Shown: positions 34,501 to 43,302, numbered from the stretch's first letter. The stretch: 64,000 nucleotides of DNA from an uncultured Pseudohongiella sp. (GCA_951812715.1 OX638323.1:2274577-2338576); one strand, 5' to 3'. The notes: generated by a model not told the origin, from the letters alone. Program-made: numbers and translations.

Positions 34501-35395
34501 CGAGGCCGAGGGCAGTTCGATCTCCCAACCCGGTCAGCGCGAGTTGAAAGAAAAACCCGTCGAACTCAATGCTTTCAACTTTCCCCGCGGCATAAAGGTC
34601 GGCACTTGCCTGCACAGGATCTTCGAAATTCTCGACGAAGCGCCGGATCGTGCAGTCGGTCAGGTCTGCAAGGAACAACTCGAACGCGCGGGCATCGAAC
34701 CCAAATGGCAGGACGCCGCCCGGACCATGATCGAAAACGGACGCGCCACTGAATTGCGGGAACCCGGACAAGGCGGCTTTCGGCTCGCCGATATCGACCG
34801 GCATCTTACCGAACTCGAATTCTTCTTCCCGGTCAGCGGCCTGCGCGCCTGCGCGCTAAACCAACTGCTCGGTCGCCACGGCTACCCGAACCTGCTCGCT
34901 GGAGAATCGAACGGGCGGCAAAAAACAAGGCGAAAAACACGGAACACCCACTCGAGGGAATCATGGGACACCCACCCGGAATCATCGGAATCATGGGACA
35001 CCCACCCGGAATCATGGGACACCCACCCCATCAACGGTTACTTGCGCGGCTTCATTGATCTCACGTTCGAACATGCCGGCCGCTGGTATGTCCTCGACTA
35101 CAAGTCGAACTGGCTCGGCGACAATGCGGGAGACTACCGACCGGAGCGGCTTGGCGTCGCGATGCGCGAGCATCGCTATCAGCTTCAATATCTGATTTAT
35201 CTGCTTGCGCTGCACCGTTACTTGCGAACGCGCCTGCCGGACTACGATTACGAACGGCATATCGGCGGGGCCTTCTATCTGTTTCTGCGCGGCATGAACC
35301 CCGCCGCCGGCATGTCGCGAGGCGTCTGGTTCGACCGGCCCTCGAAAGCATGCATCGAGGCGCTCGATAAGTGTATGGAAGGCGACGGATCATGA
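31523..35395 (+). CDS. recB: exodeoxyribonuclease V beta subunit RecB
   Basis: 1290 residues, about 110 longer than E. coli RecB. Order: UvrD-type helicase with Walker A EASAGSGKT (about 23-31) and VTFTKAATAELRERI, DEFQDTDPTQ Walker B region, the helicase motif YIVGDPKQSIYEFRGAD, C-terminal helicase motifs TIHRSKGLEFPIVYLPF and LLYVALTRARHR, then the nuclease domain with GFIDLTFE and VLDYKSNWLGD active-site acids and Lys. Just before the nuclease domain (residues about 1140-1169) is a low-complexity insert with three ESWDTHP units, coded by a 21-bp tandem repeat; it keeps frame and lies in the linker, so function is probably kept. GTG start overlaps recC; the stop overlaps recD by ATGA. Confidence 0.96.
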   Translation: MTDARTFHSPIDTALSGGRKLIEASAGSGKTRAITTLVLRLVVEEGLELDSILVVTFTKAATAELRERIRMLLRKIQQGVENCADADDDQASKLLEKWAAAEEPDEKQVRNRIEAALFDIDRANVFTIHSFCQRTLAEFAFETGFPFGFELVGDGAGIVENVVRDIWQRRFRDCSPTFANHLLRKKFLPDELARWVGSLRSKNLKDSKGVPEAPIDPGAAENALGKVVDSVRACWEKQHEAYCAILRTTGALNRRSYPVEKIDAHIQRIERIFATNDLPVDIDGTQQLAHYLGRRNTAEKCKKGQQLPDNPLFDAFDELAEACSRLSQDYNGWLRDTRRLLIEETPEEIRRVIRAERRLGYDDLITEMRQALENRNGNGERLAANVRRRFPVALIDEFQDTDPTQERIFDCIYTSRGSSTSAESPETPEQSCALYIVGDPKQSIYEFRGADIFAYLTAQQGVDSGLQLGYNWRSRPELVHAVNAIFDVPLAFTIPEISFTSAKPGRGKGIGLEVDGEIQTPLDFWLLQDQKNIGAAVEIVVNETANEIIELLESARAGKAGIDGKPLRAKDIAVLVNTRHQGRAIARALRRRGGKCVEVDDASVFEAGEAEQIHRLLLALVNPGRQDYLRAALTADVFHRNNVQLLELIEQDEAWNRWVDRFREWRLIWLARGVGAMLRGILDADNGAANLLAYSDGPRRITNLYHLTELLQEAETENRFSPAGLLAWLRKRLDGQTTVLEGADDAVTLRLDSDEDLVRIRTIHRSKGLEFPIVYLPFVWHGRQINKDPDIPVSYHVREESGFPPILDLAPDDSSWSIRELEEFGESVRLLYVALTRARHRCVVAWTRITSGGDKGLPPLAWLMHRNGQHDKQLSELDGVRPATGFAVPQGVVETHGGIRTDFLEKSRDEFREDIEAVANKCPDAIRIRELADEIAVSASRAVDESQQELECREFSRPLRRIRQMTSFTALAAEHAAAAPTYQIIETGAPDHDEAEGSSISQPGQRELKEKPVELNAFNFPRGIKVGTCLHRIFEILDEAPDRAVGQVCKEQLERAGIEPKWQDAARTMIENGRATELREPGQGGFRLADIDRHLTELEFFFPVSGLRACALNQLLGRHGYPNLLAGESNGRQKTRRKTRNTHSRESWDTHPESSESWDTHPESWDTHPINGYLRGFIDLTFEHAGRWYVLDYKSNWLGDNAGDYRPERLGVAMREHRYQLQYLIYLLALHRYLRTRLPDYDYERHIGGAFYLFLRGMNPAAGMSRGVWFDRPSKACIEALDKCMEGDGS
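34957..35028 (+). repeat. 21-bp in-frame tandem repeat within recB
   Basis: Identical 21-base units lie at 34957-34977, 34987-35007 and 35008-35028; nine extra bases separate the first two. A decayed partial unit (ACACCCACTCGA) lies just before at about 34945-34956. Each unit encodes ESWDTHP. Multiples of three keep the recB frame open, and the array is in the linker before the nuclease domain. Confidence 0.95.
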
Positions 35396-37164
35396 CGCTT
35401 CCTCACGCCGTAGAAGCGCTGTTCCGGCAAGGCCACATCGGTGAAATCGACCGGTATCTGGCGGCATTGATCGCCGAACTCACCGGCGACGAAGATGGCG
35501 ACGTGCCCCTGGCGGCGGCAATGGCGAGCCGGAATACCCGGGAAGGTCATATCTGCATCGATCTGAAAGCAGTCGCCGGCCGCCATTGGCCCGGAACTCC
35601 CGAGCCTGTCTCTGCAGATTTGCTGCTGCCCGAACTGGAAGACTGGCGAGCGCGGCTCGCGGCAAGCCCGGCCGTCGCCGGACCGGAGTCCGCGGCAAGC
35701 AGGCCCCTGGTACTCGACGCCGCGGGACGGCTCTACCTTTATCGCATGTGGCAGCGCGAGCGTTCAGTGGCGGCCCGTCTGCGCGAACTCGCCTGTCGCG
35801 AGACTCCCGAACCCGCCGAGTTGCAAAAGGCGCTTGATGAATTGTTCGGGGGCGACCCGCGCAACGCCCTGCCGCGCAAGGCGGCGCATGTCGCCGTGAG
35901 CCGCCATTTGTGTTGCATTTCCGGCGGACCCGGCACCGGCAAAACCACCACGGTCGCCAGGATCATGATGGCGCTGACGAGAGTGGGCCAGGTAAAGGCA
36001 ACAGATATCGTCTTCGCCGCGCCCACGGGCAAGGCCGCCGCCCGCTTGCAGGAAGCGACCCGTGAGTCCCTGCGCGAGATGCATGGAGGTGGCGGTTTGC
36101 CCGATGAACTCGCCGTGGAAGTCGGCACCGTGCATCGCTGGCTAATGCAGAGCGAGGCCGAAAGAGGACGCGCCAAGGCGCTCATCATCGACGAAGCCTC
36201 GATGGTCGATATTCATCTCATGAGTCGGGTGCTGCGAGCTCTGCCCGCCCGGGCGCGGCTCATTTTGCTTGGCGACGCCTCCCAACTTTCCTCGGTCGAG
36301 CCCGGTTCGGTCTTCGCCGATATCCGCGGCGCGGCCGCAAGCGAGCGCTCGCCGCTCAGGCGCTGCGTTGTCAATCTCGAACACAACTGGCGCTTCGGCC
36401 CGGACAGCGCGATAGGGCGGCTGGCCGCGGCGATCAAAAGCGGCAATTCGGGTGCAGTCGAGCAGGCGCTTCAGCAGCCGCAAGAGAAGTCCGTCGGTTT
36501 CGAAGTCCTGGACGACAGCGCGGGCTTCGAAGAATTAGCGGAGCGATTCACTCGCGAGCATTACGCTCCCCTGGTCGAGCGATTCCGGTCCATGGACAAC
36601 GCCGCGCAATTCGAATCGCGCGAAAATCCATTCCGGCGTTTCATGGCGTTATGCGCCCACCGCGGAGGCGCTTTCGGTTCCGAACGCTTCAATCGCCAGG
36701 TGGAACAAAGATTGCGCTCTCTCGGTCTCGTCTCGGCTGGAGAGGAATTTTACCTGGGCCGACCCATTATCGTGACACGCAACGATCCTGGCGGCGGACT
36801 CGCCAACGGTGATACCGGGATTGTCGTCAACTGCGGAGATGACTCAAACAAAGTGTGGTTTCCCGATCTGCGAGACGCAAAAGGCAAGGTAAGACTGGTC
36901 ACACCGCTTCGTCTGCCGCCGCACGAAAGCTTCTACGCACTCACCGTGCATCGCTCCCAGGGGTCGGAATACGAAGAGGTCGCGTGCATACCCGGCCCTA
37001 CCGATTCGCCGGTGAACACCCGCGAATTGCTCTACACCGCGGCAACCCGCGCGCGCGAAAAGGTCGTGATTCATGGTTCCCGTGAGGGGCTCAAGTCTGC
37101 GACCGAGCGAGAAACTTTCCGCGGGTCGGGATTGCAAGATGCGCTCAAGGCCGGGGCCGCGTGA
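35392..37164 (+). CDS. recD: exodeoxyribonuclease V alpha subunit RecD
   Basis: 590 residues from ATG 35392, which overlaps the recB stop (ATGA). The SF1B helicase Walker A CISGGPGTGKTTT is at about 176-188, followed by FAAPTGKAAARLQEAT, ALIIDEASMVDIHLMSRVL (Walker B), LGDASQLSSVEPGSVFAD, and the C-terminal YALTVHRSQGSEYEEV and RELLYTAATRAREKVVIHG motifs. RecD is the fast 5'-3' motor of RecBCD. Length is near the usual 600. The operon ends here; a PIN-type toxin gene reads towards it from 47 bases away. Confidence 0.96.
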   Translation: MTLPHAVEALFRQGHIGEIDRYLAALIAELTGDEDGDVPLAAAMASRNTREGHICIDLKAVAGRHWPGTPEPVSADLLLPELEDWRARLAASPAVAGPESAASRPLVLDAAGRLYLYRMWQRERSVAARLRELACRETPEPAELQKALDELFGGDPRNALPRKAAHVAVSRHLCCISGGPGTGKTTTVARIMMALTRVGQVKATDIVFAAPTGKAAARLQEATRESLREMHGGGGLPDELAVEVGTVHRWLMQSEAERGRAKALIIDEASMVDIHLMSRVLRALPARARLILLGDASQLSSVEPGSVFADIRGAAASERSPLRRCVVNLEHNWRFGPDSAIGRLAAAIKSGNSGAVEQALQQPQEKSVGFEVLDDSAGFEELAERFTREHYAPLVERFRSMDNAAQFESRENPFRRFMALCAHRGGAFGSERFNRQVEQRLRSLGLVSAGEEFYLGRPIIVTRNDPGGGLANGDTGIVVNCGDDSNKVWFPDLRDAKGKVRLVTPLRLPPHESFYALTVHRSQGSEYEEVACIPGPTDSPVNTRELLYTAATRAREKVVIHGSREGLKSATERETFRGSGLQDALKAGAA

Positions 37165-37210
37165 TATGCGGCGCTGCAGAGCGACTGCAAGAACACCGCT
37201 CAACTCAACA

Positions 37211-37621
37211 CTACGACCACACGCGCCCCGGCCAATCGGTTTCGCCGCCGAGGGAATCGAATTCGGCATCCTTCGACACCAGCGGGTAGCGCAATTCGAT
37301 CGCGGTAGCCGCGATCAATCGATCGAACGGGTCGCGATGCCGCCAGGCAAGGAGCGCGGCGCGAGCCGCTATCGCGCGGGTGAAAGGCGCTGTCAGCGTT
37401 TCGGTCTCCGCGACAAGTTCATCAAGATGTGGAAAGATCTCGGGCCATCCGCCAAGTTTCGCCTTTCGCGTTACTTCGTAAACGCTGATTGGACTGACAA
37501 CCACAGAATCCGCCGCCGCGATGGCCGCCTCGGCCGCGCCGCCGAGGCGGCGCGGCGCCATCAAACTCCAAATCCAGGCATGGGTATCGAGCAATACCGC
37601 TTTCAAGAGTCGCGTTCCCAC
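37211..37621 (-). CDS. PIN-domain toxin (VapC-like)
   Basis: 136 residues from GTG 37621, or 131 from TTG 37606, whose LKAVLLDTHAW is the usual family N-terminus; the ribosome binding site does not decide. The PIN RNase acids are D at LLDTHAW, E at SVYEVTRK, D at HRDPFDRLIAATA and D near the end (SKDAEFD). VapC-type toxins cut tRNA or rRNA. The gene overlaps the 3' end of the Phd-type antitoxin gene, giving one operon. It converges on recD. Confidence 0.88.
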   Translation of the reverse strand: MGTRLLKAVLLDTHAWIWSLMAPRRLGGAAEAAIAAADSVVVSPISVYEVTRKAKLGGWPEIFPHLDELVAETETLTAPFTRAIAARAALLAWRHRDPFDRLIAATAIELRYPLVSKDAEFDSLGGETDWPGRVWS

Positions 37622-37833
37622 ATGCGCAGTTCGTCTTCATCCAGGCTATCCTCGAAATCCGGCACCGCGGTCGTCAGATGCGCTAGGGCGCCGAAGCGGA
37701 ATTTGGAGGAATACAGCGGGACAAGCCTTACCGCCGGCCTGCCGTTTCGCGCGATGATCACCTCATCGCCGGCTTCGGCGGCTGCTATCAGCTTTGAGAG
37801 TTGGGATTTGGCTTGGTGCATATTGATCTGCAT
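37603..37833 (-). CDS. Phd/YefM-family antitoxin
   Basis: 76 residues. MQINMHQAKSQLSKLIAAAEAGDEVIIARNGRPAVRLVPL is the N-terminal DNA-binding domain of Phd/YefM antitoxins; the acidic end (DFEDSLDEDELRMWERDS) would bind and block the PIN toxin encoded by the overlapping gene. This antitoxin type commonly pairs with PIN toxins. A 17-bp inverted repeat lies about 20 bases upstream of its start. Confidence 0.88.
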   Translation of the reverse strand: MQINMHQAKSQLSKLIAAAEAGDEVIIARNGRPAVRLVPLYSSKFRFGALAHLTTAVPDFEDSLDEDELRMWERDS

Positions 37834-37853
37834 GGCGCTGCTCCGGCGATTAT

Positions 37854-37870
37854 CTAGCTAACCTGGCTAG
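37854..37870. promoter_or_regulatory. candidate operator of the Phd-PIN operon
   Basis: CTAGC and GCTAG flank a 7-base spacer, forming an inverted repeat that abuts a GATAAT -10-like box on the minus strand. The position suits autorepression by the Phd-type antitoxin; the -35 box is weak. Confidence 0.4.
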
Positions 37871-37982
37871 GGTATGCGGGAATGCCGCGCTGGTCAAGTT
37901 GTTAAAGCATTCCTATCCAATCTGGGCGGCTTCGCTATCCGCGGCGCTTTAGCGCGGCGGGAAAACTGTCTATCATTGCGTC

Positions 37983-38828
37983 ATGTTCGACCTGAACCTG
38001 ATCCCGCACCCGCTAACCGGCACGCCGTTCGGCGCCGCGCTCGATCTGGCGATTCTGATCGGCGCACTGGCGCTGGGGCTGTCGCTGCTCACACGGGAAT
38101 ATGGCTGGGTTGACCGATTCTGGGCCCTGGCGCCGCCGATTTTCTGCCTGCTCGTGGCGGCCGATGCGGGATACGAATCAGCGCGGCTCAATCTCATGAC
38201 CGTGCTGATCACGCTCTGGAGCGCCCGTCTCACCCACAACTACTGGCGCAAGGGCGGGTTCAAGCTGGGCGGCGAGGACTATCGCTGGATCTACATGCGG
38301 AAAAAGATGGGAGAATTGCGATTCCAGTTGATGAATTGCACTTTCATCGCTTTCGGGCAGATGCTGATCGTCTGGCTATTCACTTCGCCGATCCATCATG
38401 TCTGGCTCAACCGGGGCGCGCCGCTGAACTGGGTCGACGCACTCGCCACGGCGCTGTTTCTGATGTACTGGGTAGGCGAGGCTGTCGCCGATCAGCAGCA
38501 ATGGAACTTCCAGCAGGAAAAGAAGCGCAAGATCGAGGCCGGCGAAGAAATCACCGAACCATTCAACACTACGGGATTATTCGCTTATTGCCGGCACCCG
38601 AACTTTTTCTGCGAGGTCAGCATGTGGTGGGTGATCTACCTGTTCGCCATTGCCTCCACTGGAACTTTGCTGCATTGGTCGATTGCAGGCGCCATCGTTC
38701 TCAACCTGCTTTTCCTCGGCTCGACTCAACTCACCGAGACCATCACGCTCGAAAAGTACCCATCCTACCGGGACTACCAGGAACGTGTTCCGGCCTTGAT
38801 TCCGATCAGATTCAAAAGCCGCGACTAG
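37983..38828 (+). CDS. DUF1295 membrane protein (steroid 5-alpha-reductase-like fold)
   Basis: 281 residues with about seven spans. The segment YWRKGGFKLGGEDYRWIYMRKKMG and the C-terminal FAYCRHPNFFCEVSMWW, EKYPSYRDYQERVPALIP are hallmarks of DUF1295, a branch of the steroid 5-alpha-reductase/isoprenylcysteine methyltransferase membrane fold; the RHPN..CE motif is the cofactor-binding part in relatives. The reaction is unknown. Its stop overlaps by 4 bases that of the convergent DUF3667 gene. Confidence 0.85.
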   Translation: MFDLNLIPHPLTGTPFGAALDLAILIGALALGLSLLTREYGWVDRFWALAPPIFCLLVAADAGYESARLNLMTVLITLWSARLTHNYWRKGGFKLGGEDYRWIYMRKKMGELRFQLMNCTFIAFGQMLIVWLFTSPIHHVWLNRGAPLNWVDALATALFLMYWVGEAVADQQQWNFQQEKKRKIEAGEEITEPFNTTGLFAYCRHPNFFCEVSMWWVIYLFAIASTGTLLHWSIAGAIVLNLLFLGSTQLTETITLEKYPSYRDYQERVPALIPIRFKSRD

Positions 38829-39892
38829 TACAACAGGAACGCGACTAGCAAAAATACCACCAAGCCCGTGGTCGACAACGCTCCATAGATAATGGAAGCG
38901 GTCAGATAGACCAGGCCACTGTAGAAGTAACCGCTGCGATAGAAATTCTTAAGGCTCAGATACAGGTAGATCAGGACCCACATGACGATGGCGAAATCCA
39001 CCCATTTGATTAAATCGGCAAGCCCGGGCAATCGACTGGTGACAATTCCCGTCAATGCCAACAGGTAGGCCGAAACGATCAGGAATGAGTGATTGTGCAA
39101 GGTGAGAATGAAATGCTCCACGTAGTAGCGGTTCTTGAAGAAGAACAGCATCCACAGCACGAGCGCCAGCATGGGCATCATCAGCAAGATGAAGACTGTC
39201 ACGTATTCGAGTGATTCGCTGAAGAAATCCCTGAAAAATGCGAGCGGATCGTCACGGGCTTCGACTAGATTGCTCACCGTCTGATCCACCAGAAAATCCT
39301 TCAGCCGTTCACCCGTCGCCGTCGGCAGAAACGGTATTTCGGCGGCATCCAGCGCGGCTCGCATCTCTTGCGGGTCAAGGTTCAAGTCGGCTAGTCCGTT
39401 TTCCGGGGGGACATCGTTCCCAAGCGCCTCCCGAATCTGTTGTCCAGGCCGCGGCGGTTCCGTTGAGTCCAGAACTTCGGCGTTCCCTGATGCATTGATA
39501 TCCACCTCGTTAAAAACAATGTTGCCAAAAGTTCCCGCCAGCGAAGCGATGAGAAAATAGCTGATGCTTAAAGCGAGAAACATGCGCAGGGGTGGGGTGT
39601 ATCGCGCGCGGCGGCCGTTCAGGAATTCGGTGCTGAGAAAGCCGGGACGAGTGTAAAGAAAGAACAGTGAACGATATACGCGGCCGTCGAGTTCGAAAAC
39701 CGCATGAAAAAGTTGCGTGAGAATGCGCCAGAACGGACGGCGCACTTCGCGGTCTTCCTGGCCGCAATCGGAACAGTATTGGCCGAGGAGCGCCACCCCG
39801 CAGTTGGCGCAGCGGGTGACTTCGACATTGACGTCGGCTTCGACCCGGGGTTTGGTTTCGGCTTCGGTTTCGTTTGCGGTCAGCTCGCCCAT
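38825..39892 (-). CDS. DUF3667 membrane protein with zinc ribbon
   Basis: 355 residues. A zinc ribbon (CANCG..YCSDCGQ, about residues 28-46) is followed by RRPFWRILTQLFHAVFELDGRVYRSLFFLYTRPGFLSTEFLNGRRARYTPPLRMFL, the DUF3667 signature, then a periplasmic-side loop (about 125-230) and four C-terminal membrane spans. No biochemical role is known for the family. An acidic stretch of about 27 residues precedes the ribbon. Confidence 0.85.
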   Translation of the reverse strand: MGELTANETEAETKPRVEADVNVEVTRCANCGVALLGQYCSDCGQEDREVRRPFWRILTQLFHAVFELDGRVYRSLFFLYTRPGFLSTEFLNGRRARYTPPLRMFLALSISYFLIASLAGTFGNIVFNEVDINASGNAEVLDSTEPPRPGQQIREALGNDVPPENGLADLNLDPQEMRAALDAAEIPFLPTATGERLKDFLVDQTVSNLVEARDDPLAFFRDFFSESLEYVTVFILLMMPMLALVLWMLFFFKNRYYVEHFILTLHNHSFLIVSAYLLALTGIVTSRLPGLADLIKWVDFAIVMWVLIYLYLSLKNFYRSGYFYSGLVYLTASIIYGALSTTGLVVFLLVAFLLY

Positions 39893-40031
39893 GGCTGCTC
39901 ATTGTGCCAGCAATCTGGACGGTGTTTAAGACAAATCACGGTCGGGCTGGATATTGCCTGGAAATTGTCGGATAGTTCCCAAATATTGAATTGAGGTAGA
40001 TTCAAAACAATTCCTCAGAGGGAACATTTCA

Positions 40032-40499
40032 ATGGAAAGAGCAAGAATCATGTACTACCTGCCTTGGGCACTGGCGATATTCGTCGTGATCGTCTTCGTG
40101 CAGTCGCTGTTCTTCAAGTTCGCCAATTCATTCGAGACCATCCACATTTTCACCACCATCGGCGACTGGATGGGCTCGATCGGCCTGCCGGCCTTCATTG
40201 CTTCCAGCTTTGCCGCCTATGGCGGTTACACGATAGGCAGTATCGAACTGCTGGCTTCAATTCTGCTTGTTATCCGCAAAACGCAATCGCTGGGAGCGCT
40301 GATCGGCTTCGCCGTCATCAGTGGCGCAATCTTTTTCCACCTCTTTACGCCGCTTGGCGTCAGCGTGGTCATCAATGAGGCGGGAGACCAGGACGGCGGA
40401 CAATTGTTTGCCTTGGCCGTTGGCGTGTTCATAGCGACAATCTTCATCATGTGGCTGCGCCGGGACGAGTTGGCAAAGTTCTTCCGCTCCGCAAGCTGA
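40032..40499 (+). CDS. small four-span membrane protein (DoxX-like)
   Basis: 155 residues with four hydrophobic spans and the FFKFANSFETIHIF segment after the first, in the style of DoxX-type proteins; the family call is tentative. GAGGGAAC precedes the ATG. It is 13 bases upstream of the YHS-domain gene and probably co-transcribed with it. Function unknown; similar pairs are seen near oxidative or redox genes in other bacteria, which I note only as recollection. Confidence 0.6.
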   Translation: MERARIMYYLPWALAIFVVIVFVQSLFFKFANSFETIHIFTTIGDWMGSIGLPAFIASSFAAYGGYTIGSIELLASILLVIRKTQSLGALIGFAVISGAIFFHLFTPLGVSVVINEAGDQDGGQLFALAVGVFIATIFIMWLRRDELAKFFRSAS

Positions 40500-40512
40500 A
40501 TTGGAGACTGTC

Positions 40513-40971
40513 ATGAAAAGATTGCTCATCGTCCTTTGGCTGACGGGTCTTGCGTTCGCCACGCAGGCCCGGGCGGCCGATGCGATATACACCGGCCTGT
40601 TCAGCAACGAGGCTATCAGCGGCTATGACGCCGTGGCCTATTTCACCGAGGGAGAACCGGTGGAGGGCTCGAATCAATTCAGCATGCAATACAAAGGCGC
40701 CGCCTGGAAATTCGCCTCGCAGGAGAATCTCGACTTGTTCCAGGCGAACCCCGAAGCCTATGCGCCCCAGTACGGCGGCTATTGCGCCTACGCCATGGCG
40801 GAAGGAGATACCGCCAGCACGGAACCGGAACTATGGACCATCCACGACGGCAAGCTGTATTTGAATTACAGTCGCCGTATCAACGCCCGCTGGAAGGAGA
40901 ACATGCTCGAATACATCGAGCAGGCCGACCGCCAATGGGTGGAACTCGAACCGGAACTTGACGACGACTGA
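40513..40971 (+). CDS. exported YHS-domain protein
   Basis: 152 residues from ATG 40513 (GGAG at 40503-40506). MKRLLIVLWLTGLAFATQARA is a signal peptide. The YHS-type core includes ISGYDAVAYFTEGEPVEGSNQFSMQYKGAAWKFASQENLDLFQANPEAYAPQYGGYCAYAMAEG; the GYD and single Cys (YCAYA) are the usual conserved features. YHS domains can bind metal, but the role of these exported versions is not known. Paired with the small membrane protein gene upstream. Confidence 0.85.
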   Translation: MKRLLIVLWLTGLAFATQARAADAIYTGLFSNEAISGYDAVAYFTEGEPVEGSNQFSMQYKGAAWKFASQENLDLFQANPEAYAPQYGGYCAYAMAEGDTASTEPELWTIHDGKLYLNYSRRINARWKENMLEYIEQADRQWVELEPELDDD

Positions 40972-41080
40972 CTGGGAATTTCCCCGGGCCATGCTCTCTG
41001 CAATCGATCAGGGACGGCATGGCGATAGCCATTGCACTCGCGCAATTCCTGCATCTTGCGCGGTTCGAGCCGCAAGTCCG

Positions 41081-43174
41081 TCAATCTTCACCCAGGCTGA
41101 ATACATACAAGGCATTGCCGTTGGCCGGATGGCGCACATCAGGCGCGACCACGCGAGGAACCGTTCGCGGACTCACGCCCCGCGCTCCGAGGCCGGTAGT
41201 CACCGCGATGTATTGCTTGCCGTCGACGGCATAAGTGACCGGGTGACCTTGCACCGAGGTGCCGAGGCGGGTTTCCCACAGGACTTCGCCGCTGCGCACG
41301 TCGAAGGCGCGGAAGCGCCGGTCGAGGTCGCCGACGAAAGCCAGATCGCCGGCCGTGGTGATCACACCGGTCAGCAAGGCCGCCCGCTGCTCGTAACTCC
41401 AGATTTCTTTCATGCTGTCGACGTCGTAAGCAGCGAGTTTGCCCATGTTGCCTTCTGAGCCCGGCATCTCGAACCAGCGCCGGTTCGCCGCCGTGCCGCC
41501 GGCGCCATGCACAAGCGGAACTTCGCGCGCGGAGATTTCGAGACAAGACTGGCTGAGCGGGATCACCAGCGCCGCGCTCGGTTCGTGATAACTCATCGAA
41601 TGCCAGTCCTTGCCGCCGGCCGTGCTCGGGCAGACCGAAATCCATTGGTCGAGTTGCGCATTGCGGATGTCATCGCGATAGGTCACCGCGCCGGTCACCG
41701 GATCGATATCGGTGAAGGCGTTCTGAAACACGGTTTCCTTGTAGCCGACGAACTCGCCGCTTTCGCGGTCGTGTTTCCAGAGGATGCCGTGCTTGCCGAC
41801 GGAATAGACCAGTTTGTCGTCGCCGCGGTCGATCAGTACGCGTTCGAAAACCTCATCGAGATCGAGCGCTTCGGCCGGCACATGTTGAAAGAACCAGTCA
41901 AGCTCGCCGCTGTCGACATCGATGGCGACAGTAGCGTTGGTGAACAGCCCGGCGTCGTTGATCGAAAGGCCGCGCGAGGCCGGCATCCAGGGTTTTTGCT
42001 GGGCGGTGCCCCAGAAAGTGAGTTTCGATACCGGATCGTAGCTGCCGGTAATCCAGGTTTCGCCGCCGGCGCGGAACAGGTCGGCGATATCGCCCCAGGT
42101 GTCGCCGCCGGGCTCGCCGGATTCCGCGACAGTGTTGAAGCGCCAGAGAGTCTCGCCGGTATTGGCGTCATAGGCGCTGATGTAACAGTCTTCCTCGATA
42201 TAGCGCGAACAGCCCGCCAAACCCTGGATCACCTTGCCGTCGGCAACGATGGGCCCGCTGGAATTATGGAATCCCTTGCTGTTGTCGGCCACCTCGGTTT
42301 CCCATAGCGGCTCGCCGGTGCGGGCGTCGAGGGCGAGCAGGCGGGCGTCGGTGGTCGCATGGATGATCTTGTCCTCGTACATCGCGATATTGCGCATGTC
42401 GTTGCTGTCGAAGGGGCCGGCGTGGTGTTCCCAGATCAACTCGCCGGTAACGCCATCGAGGGCCTGAATGATATTGCTGCTGTTGATCAGATAGATGACG
42501 CCGCCTGCAACCAGCGGCGCCGGCTCGGAATCGCCTTCATGCATACTCCAGACCCATTCCAGCCGCAGGTCCGAGACATTTTCGGCGTTGATCTGATCAA
42601 GCGGACTATAACTCCAGGCCTGGAAATTGCGCCGCAGCATGGGCCAATCACCTGGCGCCGGGTCGATCAGCATCGCATCGCTGATCGGCGCAAAATTCTC
42701 CACGGTTCCGGCGCGCACCACTCCGGTCGGCCGTTCCGGTTCCCGTTGCCCGATCACAAGATTGCCGGTTTCGCTGTTGGTGAGCATGGCGTAGTCCGCT
42801 TGCGCGTCGAGCGCCGGATTGGCGTCGCTCACGCCCAAGGACCGCATCATGTGGGCGACGATATTGAAATAAGTCTCGTCGCTGATGCCCGCATTGCCTC
42901 CCGGCGGCATGCTGCCCTTGAGGTAATTGAAAAAATCGAAAGGCGTCTGCTGCCCGTAACGGCCCATGAAACCGGCGCCGGACAGTACCGGGCCCAGGGC
43001 GCTGCCTTGCAATTGCGCGCCATGGCAGGCGGCGCACCAGGTGGCGTAGTCGGCTTCACCGGCGGCGGCCTGGTCCGCGAAAACGATAAGGGCTTCCTCG
43101 GGAGTCGCTGGTTGATCACAAGCCGCAAGCGCCGCCAGCAACGCCAGCGCGCCGAAAATGCGTGTCTTGTTCAT
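41081..43174 (-). CDS. PQQ-dependent dehydrogenase lipoprotein with N-terminal haem c domain
   Basis: 697 residues from ATG 43174 (GAGGCG upstream); the frame to 43375 has no signal. The lipobox ALAAC (C19) implies membrane anchoring after export. Residues about 36-120 are a cytochrome c domain: CAACH at 47-51 and a likely axial Met in GSMPPGG. The rest is an eight-bladed PQQ propeller with [21 protein letters not shown], repeated W-motifs ([44 protein letters not shown]) and the catalytic-type Asp in [14 protein letters not shown]. Type II quinohaemoprotein alcohol dehydrogenases carry the haem domain at the C-terminus; here it is at the N-terminus. Substrate unknown. Confidence 0.88.
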   Translation of the reverse strand: MNKTRIFGALALLAALAACDQPATPEEALIVFADQAAAGEADYATWCAACHGAQLQGSALGPVLSGAGFMGRYGQQTPFDFFNYLKGSMPPGGNAGISDETYFNIVAHMMRSLGVSDANPALDAQADYAMLTNSETGNLVIGQREPERPTGVVRAGTVENFAPISDAMLIDPAPGDWPMLRRNFQAWSYSPLDQINAENVSDLRLEWVWSMHEGDSEPAPLVAGGVIYLINSSNIIQALDGVTGELIWEHHAGPFDSNDMRNIAMYEDKIIHATTDARLLALDARTGEPLWETEVADNSKGFHNSSGPIVADGKVIQGLAGCSRYIEEDCYISAYDANTGETLWRFNTVAESGEPGGDTWGDIADLFRAGGETWITGSYDPVSKLTFWGTAQQKPWMPASRGLSINDAGLFTNATVAIDVDSGELDWFFQHVPAEALDLDEVFERVLIDRGDDKLVYSVGKHGILWKHDRESGEFVGYKETVFQNAFTDIDPVTGAVTYRDDIRNAQLDQWISVCPSTAGGKDWHSMSYHEPSAALVIPLSQSCLEISAREVPLVHGAGGTAANRRWFEMPGSEGNMGKLAAYDVDSMKEIWSYEQRAALLTGVITTAGDLAFVGDLDRRFRAFDVRSGEVLWETRLGTSVQGHPVTYAVDGKQYIAVTTGLGARGVSPRTVPRVVAPDVRHPANGNALYVFSLGED

Positions 43175-43263
43175 TTGTGCGCCTCGCAGGTAGACGTGTA
43201 CCTGAGCGAATGAGTCCGCCCGATTATGGAAAAGGAGTGATGGGATGGCAACAGCCGTATTTA

Positions 43264-43302
43264 CGTCATTCCGCGCGAGCGAAGCGAAGTCGCAGAATCT
43301 CC
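43264..43302. repeat. dispersed extragenic repeat
   Basis: CGTCATTCCGCGCGAGCGAA followed by GCGAAGTCGCAGAATCTC, a sequence of a type widely seen between bacterial genes. It lies between the start of the PQQ dehydrogenase gene and the 3' end of gpmI. Confidence 0.5.

Noticed and set aside
33605..34804. Minus-strand open frame of 399 codons within recB
   Set aside because: Antisense shadow of conserved RecB helicase motifs.
34957..35028. CRISPR-like or mobile repeat in recB
   Set aside because: Units are directly tandem and in frame with recB, without spacers.
27526..37870. Dedicated phage-defence island
   Set aside because: RecBCD and toxin-antitoxin modules are common chromosomal genes; no restriction, CBASS, retron or other defence gene is present in the window.
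41507..43213. Plus-strand frames across the PQQ dehydrogenase
   Set aside because: Shadows of the conserved minus-strand gene.
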